DNA of 64,000 nt. Source: Gemmatimonadota bacterium (lineage in GTDB: Bacteria > Gemmatimonadota > Gemmatimonadetes > Longimicrobiales > Gaopeijiaceae). Shown one piece after another: positions 6,698 through 16,364 of the stretch; the stretch's first letter is position 1; each line of letters opens with the position of its first letter. The stretch is taken from positions 1 through 64,000 of the forward strand of contig VGVR01000004.1 of the NCBI GenBank assembly GCA_016873995.1. The letters run 5' to 3'. The notes beneath the pieces are model-generated. The model ran no database searches. It was not told the DNA's origin and saw nothing but the letters and a program-made list of their open reading frames with translations. Position numbers and translations under genes: made by a program.

Positions 6698-8022
6698 TCA
6701 AGAACAGGCGGAGCCGAGGTGTCATCGCATTCATCCTCGGCGCCTTCCCTGCTTTCAGGCCCGCCGTGAGCGCACAGGCGCTCTCTCTAGCCGAGTCGCT
6801 CGACGCTGCGCTCGCGACTCATCCGACGCTCGCTTCCGCCGCGTCGCGTATGCTGGCCGCCGAGGCGATGGGGGACGCCGCTCGCGCCTCCCGTCTCCCC
6901 GCCGCTGCGCTCACCGCAAACCTGGTGCGATTCCAGGAGCCGATGGTGGTTGCGCCGTTGCACAGTCTGAACCTCTCCAACCCGCCGCTCTTCGATCGCA
7001 CGCTCGTGCAGGGCCAGATCGGCGCACAGTACACGCTCTTCGACGGGGGAGCTCGTGCCTGGAGGATCCGGGGCGCGGATGCCACCTGGGAGTCCACACG
7101 CGCAGGGCGCGGGTCGGCCGAGATGGCCGTGCTCGAACAAGTCGTCGTGGCCTACCTCGGATCGACCACCGCGCGCACACTGCTGGAGGCAGCGCGGGCC
7201 CAAGTGGCAGCACTCGACGCCGAGCACGCCCGCGCCCAGCGCCACTTCGGGGCTGGCTCAGCCGCCGAGCTGGAGGTGCTACGAGCCGACGCGGTCCGCC
7301 AGGAAGCACGGGCCGCGGAAGCGAGCTCTGTCGCCCGGGCCGAGCAGGCCGAACGCGGGCTGGCCCAAGTCATGGGCGTTGACCTCGCCAGCGTTTCAGG
7401 TCGGGAGCTGGAAGCGGTCGCGCTCCGCGCTGCCTCCTCCCCAACCGCCGGCGCAAGCAGCCCGGCGGTGCTCCAGGCGGATCGCGCGGTCGCCGCGGCC
7501 GAGGCACGCCTCGCCGAAGAGCGCGCCGCGCGCCTTCCCTCGGTCCAACTCGGGGCGGGACTTCAGGACTTCGGAACCATCGACGGCGGTCACGTGGTGG
7601 AGTGGCGCACCGGAGTGGAGCTGTCGTGGCCGATGTTCACAGGAGGCGCGCGCAGCGCTTCGGTTCGCCGGGCAGCCGCCGAGGTCGAGGCCGCGCGTGC
7701 AGAGCTGAACGCCATCCGCATGCAAGTGGATCAGGAGGTCGATGCGGCGGCCACCGCCGTCCTGGAGGCAGACGCTCGCACGCAGGCGCTCGGTGCCGCA
7801 GTCGCGCAGTGGGAAGAGGTCGCCCGTATCGAGGCCCTCGCGCTGGACGCCGGATCAGGCGAGCAGCGTGACCTGCTGCGCGCTCAGGCCGGGCTCTTCG
7901 AGGCTCGAGCAGGCCACGCCGTCGCGCGTCAAGACGCGATCCTGGCTCGAGTGCGTGTAGCCCGCGCCGAGGGCGTGCTCAGTCGTGACTGGATCCTCGC
8001 CACCATGGAGAGCCGCCCATGA
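6694..8022 (+). CDS. TolC-family outer-membrane efflux protein
   Basis: The protein has 442 residues: a signal peptide (about 1-29, ending VSAQA), then two long alpha-helical repeats rich in Ala, Glu and Arg (about 90-240 and 290-430). These match the outer membrane efflux protein (OEP) domains that form the TolC channel and tunnel. It would be the exit duct for the downstream HlyD/ABC complex. It overlaps the preceding gene by 4 bases and the HlyD gene follows with another 4-base overlap. Confidence 0.92.
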   Translation: MIKNRRSRGVIAFILGAFPAFRPAVSAQALSLAESLDAALATHPTLASAASRMLAAEAMGDAARASRLPAAALTANLVRFQEPMVVAPLHSLNLSNPPLFDRTLVQGQIGAQYTLFDGGARAWRIRGADATWESTRAGRGSAEMAVLEQVVVAYLGSTTARTLLEAARAQVAALDAEHARAQRHFGAGSAAELEVLRADAVRQEARAAEASSVARAEQAERGLAQVMGVDLASVSGRELEAVALRAASSPTAGASSPAVLQADRAVAAAEARLAEERAARLPSVQLGAGLQDFGTIDGGHVVEWRTGVELSWPMFTGGARSASVRRAAAEVEAARAELNAIRMQVDQEVDAAATAVLEADARTQALGAAVAQWEEVARIEALALDAGSGEQRDLLRAQAGLFEARAGHAVARQDAILARVRVARAEGVLSRDWILATMESRP

Positions 8023-9008
8023 ACGCGCGCTTCCGCATTGTGCTGGTACTCGTGGTGGTGGCGGTCGGCACGTTCTTCGCGCTGCGATTGCGCGAGACGC
8101 AGCCAGTCGGCGTGAGCGCGTCGGGAACCGTAGAGGCGACCGATGCCGACCTCGGGTTCCAGGTGGCGGGGCGCGTGCTCCAGATCGCCGTCGCCGAAGG
8201 GGACGCGGTCCGTGCCGGCGAAGAGCTCGCTCGCCTGGATACGCGTGAGCTCGAGGCCGCACTGGAAGGCGCGTGGGCGCAGCTCGACGCCGCAGAAGCG
8301 CGCCTGGCGGAACTCGAGGGCGGCGCCCGCCCGCAGGAGGTGCTCACCGCCGAAGCGGCACTGCGCGCGGCAGCCACCCGAGCGGAGGAGGCGCGCCTGG
8401 AGCAGGAACGAGCCACCACGCTCTTCGCGGGTGGGGCGATCAGCCGCCAAGCGCTCGACCGCGCGGGGTCCGCGCTGGCGGTCGCGAACGCGGCGCGCGA
8501 GCAGGCGGAGGAGCAGCTGGCGCTGGTGCAGGAGGGGCCGCGCAGCGAGACCATTCGCGCGCAGCGTGCCACGGTCGCACAGGCCAGGTCCAGCGTGGCG
8601 CGCGCCGAGGCCACCCTCGGCTACGCCGTCATCACCGCGCCCTTCGACGGTATCGTCACCGTCCGGCACCGGGAGCAGGGTGAGGCAATCGGGCCGGGCG
8701 CGCCGGTGCTCACGCTGCTCGACCCTAACGACCGCTGGGTCCGCATCTACGTGCGCGAAGACCAGATGGGCCTCGTGCGCATCGGCCTCGCCGCCGAGAT
8801 CAGGGCGGATACATACCCGGACCGAGCGTACACCGGTGAGGTCGTCTTCATCGGCAGCGAAGCGGAGTTCACGCCGCGCAACGTCCAGACCGCCGAAGAG
8901 CGCATCAAGCTGGTCTACCCGGTGAAAGTGCGTATCACAGGCGATACCGACTTCGAGCTCAAGCCCGGCGTTCCGGCCGACGTGACCCTGCTCGTGAGCC
9001 CCCCGTGA
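8019..9008 (+). CDS. HlyD/YbhG-type membrane-fusion subunit
   Basis: The protein has 329 residues. An N-terminal anchor (about 5-24) is followed by a lipoyl-like half motif (SGTVEATDADLGFQVAGRV), a long coiled-coil hairpin (about 75-200) and a C-terminal beta-barrel (GYAVITAPFDGIVTVRHREQ). This is the periplasmic adaptor joining ABC transporter to TolC, and the architecture matches E. coli YbhG. ATGA and GTGA overlaps on both sides show translational coupling. Confidence 0.92.
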   Translation: MNARFRIVLVLVVVAVGTFFALRLRETQPVGVSASGTVEATDADLGFQVAGRVLQIAVAEGDAVRAGEELARLDTRELEAALEGAWAQLDAAEARLAELEGGARPQEVLTAEAALRAAATRAEEARLEQERATTLFAGGAISRQALDRAGSALAVANAAREQAEEQLALVQEGPRSETIRAQRATVAQARSSVARAEATLGYAVITAPFDGIVTVRHREQGEAIGPGAPVLTLLDPNDRWVRIYVREDQMGLVRIGLAAEIRADTYPDRAYTGEVVFIGSEAEFTPRNVQTAEERIKLVYPVKVRITGDTDFELKPGVPADVTLLVSPP

Positions 9009-9934
9009 GTACTGTCGTCGTCGACGGCCTCACGCGCCGCTTCGGTGCTCTCACCGCGGTCGATGGGCTCTCGTTCGCCATCGATGCGGGCGAGCTCTTC
9101 GGCATCGTGGGACCCGACGGCGCGGGCAAGACCACCACGTTGCGCATGCTCGCGGGCGTCCTCAGACCCACGTCAGGATCTGCGCACGTCGCCGGAATCG
9201 AAGTGGGAGCGCGACCGGAAGAGGTGAAGCCGCTCATCGCCTACATGGCGCAGCGTTTCGGCCTCTACGAAGACCTGACCGTCGCGGAGAACCTCGACTT
9301 CTGCGCCGACCTCTACCGGGTGCCGCGCGAGGCCCGGCCGGCCAGGCTAGAGCGCCTGTACGCCTTCAGCCGGCTGGGCGAGTTCGCGGACAGGCTCGCG
9401 GGCAAACTGTCTGGAGGCATGAAGCAGAAGCTCTCGCTCTCGTGCTGCCTGGTGCACCACCCACAGGTGCTCCTCTTGGACGAGCCGACTTTCGGCGTCG
9501 ACCCGATCTCACGGCGAGAGCTCTGGCTCATCCTGCACGAGATGGTCCGCGAGGGCGTGACCATCCTGGTGTCGACCTCCTATCTCGACGAGGCAGAGCG
9601 CTGCGATCGCGTGATGCTGTTGAGCGAGGGGAGATCCCTCGCCCTGGACACGCCGGCCGCCCTGCAGGTATCGATGGCCGGCACGATGGTCGCACTCAGG
9701 ACGAGCGACCCCCGTAGGGCGCGCGACCTGCTGCGCGCATCTCCCCACGCCACGTCGGCCATGCTCTTCGGCGATACCGTGCACGCGATTCTCTCACCCG
9801 CGGCACAGCACGATGACTTGGTCGGCGCTCTGGAGCGCGCGGGCGTAGCCGTGGTCGGCGCCCAGACGGTGGAGCCGTCCCTCGAAGACGTCTTCATCCA
9901 GCGGACCGACGCCGCTTCGATGCGCCATGGCTGA
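9005..9934 (+). CDS. ABC transporter ATPase, first of a pair (YbhF N-half type)
   Basis: The protein has 309 residues. Walker A is GPDGAGKTT (36-44; the usual Asn is Asp), the signature is LSGGMKQKLSL (135-145) and Walker B is VLLLDEPTFGVDP (155-167). The GTG start overlaps the hlyD stop. A C-terminal extension (about 230-309) is typical of drug and lipid exporters of the ABC-2 class. In E. coli YbhF two such domains are fused; here they are separate consecutive genes. Confidence 0.92.
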   Translation: MSTVVVDGLTRRFGALTAVDGLSFAIDAGELFGIVGPDGAGKTTTLRMLAGVLRPTSGSAHVAGIEVGARPEEVKPLIAYMAQRFGLYEDLTVAENLDFCADLYRVPREARPARLERLYAFSRLGEFADRLAGKLSGGMKQKLSLSCCLVHHPQVLLLDEPTFGVDPISRRELWLILHEMVREGVTILVSTSYLDEAERCDRVMLLSEGRSLALDTPAALQVSMAGTMVALRTSDPRRARDLLRASPHATSAMLFGDTVHAILSPAAQHDDLVGALERAGVAVVGAQTVEPSLEDVFIQRTDAASMRHG

Positions 9935-10877
9935 CCGCGGCCAACACCCGGTCGTGGTGCGAGCACTGACGCGACGCTTCGGCGACTTCACTGCCGTGGA
10001 TGACGTGACGTTCGACGTGCGCTCGGGCGAGATCTTCGGCTTCTTGGGGCCGAACGGCGCCGGCAAGACCACCACCATCAAGATGCTGACGGGGCTCCTG
10101 GCCCCGACGTCCGGAGAGGGCTCCGTGGCGGGGCTCGACATCCGCACGGAGCGCTCCGGCATCAGCAGCCGCATCGGCTACATGTCGCAGAGGTTCTCCC
10201 TCTACACGGACCTGACAGTCCGCGAGAACATCGATCTCTTTGCCGGCCTCTACGGCGTGGAGGGCGACCGCCTGGAGGAACGGCGCCGGTGGATCCTCGA
10301 CATGGCCGAGCTGCAAGGCGCGGAAGGCCGGCCCACCGCTGAGCTGCCTCTGGGCTGGAAGCAACGCCTCGCGCTCGGATGCGCGTTGGTGCACGAACCG
10401 CCCATCCTCTTCCTCGACGAGCCGACCTCGGGTGTCGACCCAATGGCCCGTCGCCGCTTCTGGGACCTCATCGACGGACTGGCAGATCACGGCACCACGG
10501 TCTTCGTCTCGACCCACTACATGGAGGAGGCGGAGTACTGCCATCGGCTGGCGCTCCTGAACCGCGGGCGACTGATCGCACTCGATACGCCGCGCGCGCT
10601 GCGCGCCCGCGTGGTCGAGCCGATCCTGGAGGTGAGGACCGATGACGCCCCCGGGGCCGTGGAGGCGCTGCGTGGCATGGACGGGATCCTGGAGGCGGCC
10701 ATGTTCGGGCGCACGCTCCATGTGACCGTGACGGACTCGGCCCGCGGCGCGGACGCGGTGCACCGGGCCCTCGGAAGTGCAGGCCGGAACGTCGACCGCA
10801 TCACCCAGATCGAGCCCTCCCTCGAGGACGTCTTCGTGTCCCTCGTGCGCGCCGAAGGCGGCGCGGTGATCGGCTGA
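9927..10877 (+). CDS. ABC transporter ATPase, second of a pair (degenerate signature)
   Basis: The protein has 316 residues. Walker A is GPNGAGKTTTI (41-51) and Walker B is ILFLDEPTSGVDP. The signature loop reads LPLGWKQRLAL (140-150) in place of LSGGQ, so one ATP site of a heterodimer with the previous ATPase is probably weak. It overlaps the previous gene by 8 bases. The ATPase pair should power the two downstream ABC-2 permeases. Confidence 0.92.
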   Translation: MADRGQHPVVVRALTRRFGDFTAVDDVTFDVRSGEIFGFLGPNGAGKTTTIKMLTGLLAPTSGEGSVAGLDIRTERSGISSRIGYMSQRFSLYTDLTVRENIDLFAGLYGVEGDRLEERRRWILDMAELQGAEGRPTAELPLGWKQRLALGCALVHEPPILFLDEPTSGVDPMARRRFWDLIDGLADHGTTVFVSTHYMEEAEYCHRLALLNRGRLIALDTPRALRARVVEPILEVRTDDAPGAVEALRGMDGILEAAMFGRTLHVTVTDSARGADAVHRALGSAGRNVDRITQIEPSLEDVFVSLVRAEGGAVIG

Positions 10878-10890
10878 GGCCATCGCGACC

Positions 10891-12012
10891 ATGGACCCGA
10901 TGCGGCTCGGCGCGATCGCGCGGAAGGAGTGGATCCAGCTCAAGCGCGACACGCGCAGTATGATCCTCGCGTTCGTGCTGCCGGTCCTGTTGCTGATCTT
11001 CTTCGGCTACGCGATCACCTGGGACGTGAACGACATCCCGGTCGCTGTGCTCGACCAGGACAGAACGCCCGAGAGCCGCCTGCTGGTGGAGGCCTTCGAG
11101 TCGAGCGGCTACTTCTCCGTCAGCGAATACCTGGACTCACCGGAGCTCGTCGACCAGCGACTCGTGGGCGATGACGTCATCGGCGTACTCTGGATCCCGC
11201 CGGGCTTCGAGCGAGATGTCGACGCACCGGGAAGGGCGGCGGAGGTGCAGCTGCTGCTCGATGGCAGCGATGCGAACACCGCCACCATCGCGCTCAACTA
11301 CGCCGACGCGATCGTGACCCGCTTCGGCGCGCGCGCGATGCTCGGCGGCTCGCGCGCCACTCCGCCGATCGCGCTCCAAGCCCGCACTTGGTACAACCCG
11401 AACCTCGTGAGTCGGCACATGATCGTGCCGGGGTTGATCGCCGTCATCATGTCGATCATCGCGGCGATGCTGACGGCGCTGACGATAGCGCGCGAGTGGG
11501 AGCGCGGCACCATGGAGCAGCTCGCCGCGACGCCGGTGAGCCGAGTCGAAGTGGTCATCGGCAAGCTGCTCCCCTACGTGGCGATCGGCCTCTTCGACGT
11601 GGCGGTCACCGTCGCAGCCGGCATGTGGATCTTCGGCACGCCGCTGAACGGCAGCGTCACCCTCCTCGCCCTGCTCACGCTGCTCTTCCTCACCGGCGCC
11701 CTGGGGCTCGGCATCTTCATCTCCGCCGCCGTGAAGTCCCAGGTGCTCGCCATGCAGATCGCGATGGTCGCCACCTACCTGCCCGCGGTGCTCCTCTCCG
11801 GATTCATGTTCGACATCGCGAGCATGCCGGCGGTGCTCAGGGCCTTCACGTTCCTCGTGCCCGCGCGGTACTACGTCACGGTCACCCGAGGTGTCTTCCT
11901 CAAGGGCGTCGGCGCCGAAGTACTGTGGGCGCAAGCGCTTTTCATGCTCGCCTACGCGGCGCTCGGCCTCGCGCTGGCCACCCGGGCGTTCCGGAAAGAG
12001 CTGCAGGCATGA
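10891..12012 (+). CDS. ABC-2 type permease (YbhS-like)
   Basis: The protein has 373 residues. One membrane segment near the N-terminus (MILAFVLPVLLLIFFGYAIT) is followed by a periplasmic domain of about 130 residues and five further segments (about 175-365), the usual ABC-2 exporter layout. The motif IAREWERGTMEQLAATPV is characteristic. ATG 10891 is 13 bases after the ATPase. It probably pairs with the next permease to form the membrane channel. Confidence 0.9.
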   Translation: MDPMRLGAIARKEWIQLKRDTRSMILAFVLPVLLLIFFGYAITWDVNDIPVAVLDQDRTPESRLLVEAFESSGYFSVSEYLDSPELVDQRLVGDDVIGVLWIPPGFERDVDAPGRAAEVQLLLDGSDANTATIALNYADAIVTRFGARAMLGGSRATPPIALQARTWYNPNLVSRHMIVPGLIAVIMSIIAAMLTALTIAREWERGTMEQLAATPVSRVEVVIGKLLPYVAIGLFDVAVTVAAGMWIFGTPLNGSVTLLALLTLLFLTGALGLGIFISAAVKSQVLAMQIAMVATYLPAVLLSGFMFDIASMPAVLRAFTFLVPARYYVTVTRGVFLKGVGAEVLWAQALFMLAYAALGLALATRAFRKELQA

Positions 12013-13118
12013 GCGCCCTCAGGATCCGGCGCATGATCGTGAAGGAGCTCCGGCAGCTCTTCCGCGACCCGCGCACGAAACGGGTGATTTTCGTGGCGCC
12101 GATCATCCAGCTCGTCCTCTTCGGATACGCTGTGAACACCGACGTGCGGAACGTCGCCACAGCCCTGGTCGACCACGACCGCACGCCCGAGTCGCGTGAG
12201 CTCGTCAGAGCGCTCACGGCCTCGGGGTACTTCAGGGTGGTGACGACCTCCGATCGCTCGACCGACCTCGGCGTGGCGCTCGATGCGGGAGACGCGGTCG
12301 TGGGCCTCGAGATCCCCACCGGGTATGCCCGCGACCTCGCGGCGGGCCGCTCGCCGTCGGTCCAGCTGCTGCTCGATGGCACCAACTCGAACACGGCCAC
12401 GGTGGCCCAGGGGTACGCGACGCGCATCGTCACGAACCTGGGCGCCCGCGTCGCCGCCGGCCCGAGCGTAGCGCTCGACGGCATCGACCTGCGCGCGCGC
12501 GCCTGGTTCAACCCGTCGCTGGAATCGCGCGTGTACAACGTGCCCGCGGTCATCGGGGTGATCGTGCTGCTCATGTGTCTGCTGCTCACCGCACTCGCGG
12601 TGGTGCGCGAGCGAGAAGTCGGCACGCTCGAGCAGCTGCTGGTGTCCCCGCTCACGGCCACCGAGCTCATCCTCGGCAAGACGATCCCCGTTGCGGGCAT
12701 CGCCTTGGTCCAGCTCACCCTGGTCACGTCGGTCGCGCTGCTCTGGTTCGGGATCCCGCTGCGGGGTCCGGTCCCGACCCTCGTGCTGGCCGCAGCGCTC
12801 TTCATCGTCGCGGGACTCTCGCTCGGGCTCATCATCTCGACGATCTCGAGCACCCAGCAGGAAGCGTTCCTCTCCATGTTCCTCTTCCTGCTGCCGGCGA
12901 TCATCCTGTCGGGATTCCTCTATCCGATCGACGCGATGCCGGACTTCTTCCAGCACCTCACGCTGGTGAACCCCCTCCGTCACTTCCTCGAGATCGTGCG
13001 GGGAATCTTCCTGCGCGGGGCGGGAGTCTCGGACCTCTGGGTGCAGTTCCTCGTCCTCGCAGGCATGGCCGCGGCTGGACTGGCGGTAGCAACATGGAGG
13101 TTCCGCACGACATTATAG
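12009..13118 (+). CDS. ABC-2 type permease (YbhR-like)
   Basis: The protein has 369 residues, a paralogue of the previous permease with the same layout: MIVKELRQLFRDPRTKR, an N-terminal membrane segment, a periplasmic domain, then five helices. VVREREVGTLEQLLVSPL is the family motif. ATG 12009 overlaps the previous stop (ATGA). It ends with TAG and closes the export operon; no clear terminator hairpin follows. Confidence 0.9.
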   Translation: MSALRIRRMIVKELRQLFRDPRTKRVIFVAPIIQLVLFGYAVNTDVRNVATALVDHDRTPESRELVRALTASGYFRVVTTSDRSTDLGVALDAGDAVVGLEIPTGYARDLAAGRSPSVQLLLDGTNSNTATVAQGYATRIVTNLGARVAAGPSVALDGIDLRARAWFNPSLESRVYNVPAVIGVIVLLMCLLLTALAVVREREVGTLEQLLVSPLTATELILGKTIPVAGIALVQLTLVTSVALLWFGIPLRGPVPTLVLAAALFIVAGLSLGLIISTISSTQQEAFLSMFLFLLPAIILSGFLYPIDAMPDFFQHLTLVNPLRHFLEIVRGIFLRGAGVSDLWVQFLVLAGMAAAGLAVATWRFRTTL

Positions 13119-13167
13119 CGATAGCGCCGCTCCGTCCCTCAGATGCCCGCGCGCAGGTGGCGCAACC

Positions 13168-14061
13168 ATGGCCGTGAACCACTTTCGATTCTTGCGCGGC
13201 CTGTGGGCCCACATCGGCGTCGTGAATCAAGGGCGCCAGCCCATCTACTTGGACTATCCCGTTCACCCGCGAACGCGCTGGGGATGGGGTGGTGCGCCGC
13301 ACGAGGCCGTGAACGAGATCCTCGCGCCCGGGCGGAGCCGCTACGCGAGCGTCCTCGAGCAGCTCGGGCCATTCGCGGCCGGGCTCCAGCGCATCCCGAT
13401 GACGCCCACCGACGACCGCGAACCCCACTGGGCCAACGCGTACCTGGCCGGGCTCGACGCGGCAACGCTGTACGCATTTCCGAAGCTGAATCGGTCGCGC
13501 CGGTATCTCGAAGTCGGGTCCGGCAATTCGACGCGATTCGTGCGTCGCTCCATCGAGGACCACGGCCTCGACCTCAGGATCACATCGATCGACCCGCACC
13601 CTCGGGGGTTCGTCGACGAGATCTGTGACCACGTGGTCAGATGCGGACTCGAGGAGGCACCGCTCGAGCTGTTCGACGCGCTCGAGCACGATGACATCCT
13701 CATGCTGGATGGCTCCCACCGCTGCTTCCAGAACAGCGACGTGACGGTGGCCTTCCTCGAGATCCTCCCGCAGCTGCGGCCTGGCGTGCTCGTCTTCATC
13801 CACGACGTCTTCCTTCCGCACGACTACCCGCCCGAGTGGGAGCGGATGTTCTACTCCGAGCAATACTTGCTTGCGGTCCTGCTGCTGGCCGATCGCGGTC
13901 GACGCTACGAGATCGTCTTCCCGGGCTACTTCTGCGCCACCGATCCCGAGCTGGCGCCGCGCTCGCTCGAGGTCTGGCGGCGAGTCGCCCCGGCCGGCCT
14001 GGAGGTCCGCACGAGTGGGTTCTGGCTCCGGGTTCGAGGCGACCGAGAAAGATCGACTTGA
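13168..14061 (+). CDS. Class I SAM-dependent methyltransferase-like protein
   Basis: The protein has 297 residues. A Rossmann methyltransferase core (about 105-230) includes YLEVGSGNSTRFVRRS (SAM-binding motif I), ITSIDPHPR and DILMLDGSHRCFQNSDV, as in Methyltransf_24 proteins. Substrate unknown. ATG 13168 is 49 bases after the export operon, and no promoter is obvious between them, so it may be read with that operon. Confidence 0.75.
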   Translation: MAVNHFRFLRGLWAHIGVVNQGRQPIYLDYPVHPRTRWGWGGAPHEAVNEILAPGRSRYASVLEQLGPFAAGLQRIPMTPTDDREPHWANAYLAGLDAATLYAFPKLNRSRRYLEVGSGNSTRFVRRSIEDHGLDLRITSIDPHPRGFVDEICDHVVRCGLEEAPLELFDALEHDDILMLDGSHRCFQNSDVTVAFLEILPQLRPGVLVFIHDVFLPHDYPPEWERMFYSEQYLLAVLLLADRGRRYEIVFPGYFCATDPELAPRSLEVWRRVAPAGLEVRTSGFWLRVRGDRERST

Positions 14062-14127
14062 CAACCGTTGAAGGTTGAAACAGTATCTCAGCCGCTAATC
14101 CACACGCTCGACCAGAACCGGGGCTCC

Positions 14128-15198
14128 ATGAAGCCACTCGTGACCCAGGGCTTCCACCACATCACCATGGTGTCGACGAGCGCGCCCAGAACCCTGGTGT
14201 TCTAGTGCGAGCTGCTGGGCTTCGACCTGGTCAAGAAGACCGTCAACTTCGACGATCCGGGCGCCTACCACCTCTACTTGGGGCGGAACGGAGGCCGGCC
14301 GGGGACGATCCTCACGTTCTTCGAGTGGGCCCACGCGCGCCGCGGCCACTGGGGCGTCGGCGGAGTACACCACCTCGCGCTCCGCGTGGGCTCGCCCGAG
14401 GCCCAGCTCAATTGGAAGCGGCGCCTCATGGATGCCGGCGTACCGGTGAGTGGCCCCCTCGACCGCGGGTACTTCACGAGCCTCTACTTCGCGGACCCGG
14501 ACGGCCAGGTCCTCGAGATCGCCACAGCCGGTCCCGGATACGCGATCGACGAGCCGCCCGACGCGCTCGGCCGACGACTCATCGCGCCCCCCGCGGAGAG
14601 ACTACCCGGAGGCCGCAACGAAGAGGCCATCGCGCGTCGGACGCACCCCGAGCCCATCCCGGTAATCACGCCGGACATGACGCTCGACGGGATCCACCAC
14701 ATCACGGGCATCACGGACGACATCGAGCTCGCCAGCGACTTCTACGAGCGCGCGCTCGGCCTCCGCCTGGTCAAGAAGACGTTGAACCAGGATGACGAGC
14801 GCACCAAGCACTACTTCTGGGCGCGGTACGATGGAGGGTCGGTGGGGCAACACTCCGCCCTCACGCTCTTCGGCTGGGAGGGGAGCCGCCACATCGCGAG
14901 GCCGGGCGCCGGCCAGACGCACCACATCGCGTTCCGGACCGAGAGCCCCGAGGAGCAAGCGGAGTGGCGCGAGCACCTGCTCACCCTGGGCACCGACGTC
15001 ACGACCGTGCGTGACCGCACCTACTTCGAGAGCATCTACTTCCACGCTCCTGACGGCCTTCTGCTCGAGATCGCCACGGACGGACCTGGCTTCGGGATCG
15101 ACGAGCCTGTTAATGAGCTGGGGGCTGCGCTCAAGCTGCCGTCGTGGCTCGAGCCCCAGCGACCCATGATCGAACGCACCCTCGCCCCCCTCCGATAA
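14128..15198 (+). pseudogene. Ring-cleaving dioxygenase of the glyoxalase (VOC) fold, interrupted by in-frame TAG
   Basis: The continuous frame has 356 codons with two VOC modules: residues 1-150 (GFHHITMVSTS, DLVKKTVNFDDPGAYHLYLG) and 185-320 (IHHITGITDDIELASDFYER, RLVKKTLNQDD). It resembles ring-cleaving extradiol-type dioxygenases that use Fe(II) with His and Glu ligands. TAG at 14203-14205 (codon 26) interrupts a conserved helix, in RTLVF-TAG-CELLG, where relatives usually have Tyr. The sequence is conserved on both sides, so a later start cannot rescue the first module. Mutation or sequence error is likely. Confidence 0.8.
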
Positions 15199-15206
15199 GC
15201 GCGACC

Positions 15207-15859
15207 ATGCCCGGGCCCACGCTCGAGCACGACATCGTGCGCGGGTCGAACGTCGGTGACACGTCCACGGTCGCCGTGCTCCTGCACGGCCGCGGCAGCG
15301 ACAAGCACGACCTCCTCGGCCTGCGTCCGCTCCTTCCCGCGGATTGGTCGCTGGTGACGCCGCGCGCGCCCTTCCCGGGGGCCCCGTGGGGGTACGGCCC
15401 TGGGTATGCCTGGTATCGCTACCTCGAAGAGGACCGGGCCCAGGTGGACACGCTCGAGGAGAGCCTCGTGCTCCTCGATGACTTCCTGGCCGGCCTCCCG
15501 GGAGCCGTCGGGTTCGAGCCTAGACGCGTCCTCCTCGGCGGATTCTCACATGGCGGCACGGTCGGCCTCGCCTATGCGATCACTCGCCCGGGAGCGGTGG
15601 CCGCCGCCATCAACTTCTCCGGGTTCCTCGCGGCCTGGGTTGGCTCGACGAGTCCGGGGCTGCCCCGCCGACTACCCCGATCTTCTGGGGCCACGGGACT
15701 GGCGACCCCGCGATTCCGATCGCCCTCGCCGAGCCGGGCCGCGCCCGACTACGACGCGCGGGCGCGAACCTGGTGGCTCGCGACTACCGCGTCGGGCACT
15801 GGATCGCGGAAGAAGAAGTCGCCGCCGCCGTAGCGATGGCGAACTCGCTCGGCAGGTGA
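15207..15859 (+). pseudogene. Carboxylesterase/phospholipase-type alpha/beta hydrolase with a frameshift
   Basis: The first frame gives VAVLLHGRGSDKHDLLGLRP and LLGGFSHGGTVGLAYAI (nucleophile Ser in GFSHGG). Near 15625-15665 homology leaves this frame and continues in another: PIFWGHGTGDPAIPIALAEP (catalytic Asp) and VARDYRVGHWIAEEEV (catalytic His), to TGA 15857-15859. The whole triad survives, split by one indel. The ATG is 8 bases after the dioxygenase stop, so the two form an operon. It could be a recent pseudogene or an assembly error. Confidence 0.8.
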
Positions 15860-15863
15860 GAGG

Positions 15864-16361
15864 CTACGCCTTCGAGTCGAGTTGCTGTGGCAGCGTCGTG
15901 AGGCTCACGATCCTGTAGCGACGCGCACCGGCGGGGAGCTTGATCGTCACCTCCTCACCCGACTTCGCGCCCAGCAGGCCCCGGCCGATCGGTGAGGCCA
16001 GCGACACCTGGCCGCCATCGAGGTCGATGAAGTCACCCGCGGTGATCGTGAACGTGAAGTCCTCACGCATCTCGATGTCGGTGATGGTCACCTGCGATCC
16101 GAAGCCGACGCGGTCGTAGGCCATCTGCGTGATGTCGATGCGCGAGAGCTCCGTCATGCGCGTCGTGAGGTGGTTGAGGCGCGCCTCGACGAACGACTGC
16201 CGCTCTTTCGCCGCCTTGAAGTCTGCGTTCTCGCGCAGATCGCCGTGCTCCATGGCGATCTTGATGCGCACGGGCAGATCCTTCGTGAGCTCGTGCGTCA
16301 GGTTGAGAATCTCCGCTTCGATCTTGCCGCGGATCTCGTCGAGCATGGACTGCTTCGGCAT
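15864..16361 (-). CDS. greA: Transcription elongation factor GreA
   Basis: The protein has 165 residues. The N-terminal coiled-coil (about 8-80) includes AMEHGDLRENADFKAAKERQ with the acidic tip residues that enter the RNA polymerase secondary channel. The C-terminal FKBP-like domain includes SPIGRGLLGAKSGEEVTIKLP. It stimulates cleavage of backtracked transcripts. ATG 16361 is 3 bases after the purE stop, so the two are cotranscribed. It is convergent with the esterase gene, with 4 bases between. Confidence 0.95.
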   Translation of the reverse strand: MPKQSMLDEIRGKIEAEILNLTHELTKDLPVRIKIAMEHGDLRENADFKAAKERQSFVEARLNHLTTRMTELSRIDITQMAYDRVGFGSQVTITDIEMREDFTFTITAGDFIDLDGGQVSLASPIGRGLLGAKSGEEVTIKLPAGARRYRIVSLTTLPQQLDSKA

Positions 16362-16364
16362 GGG

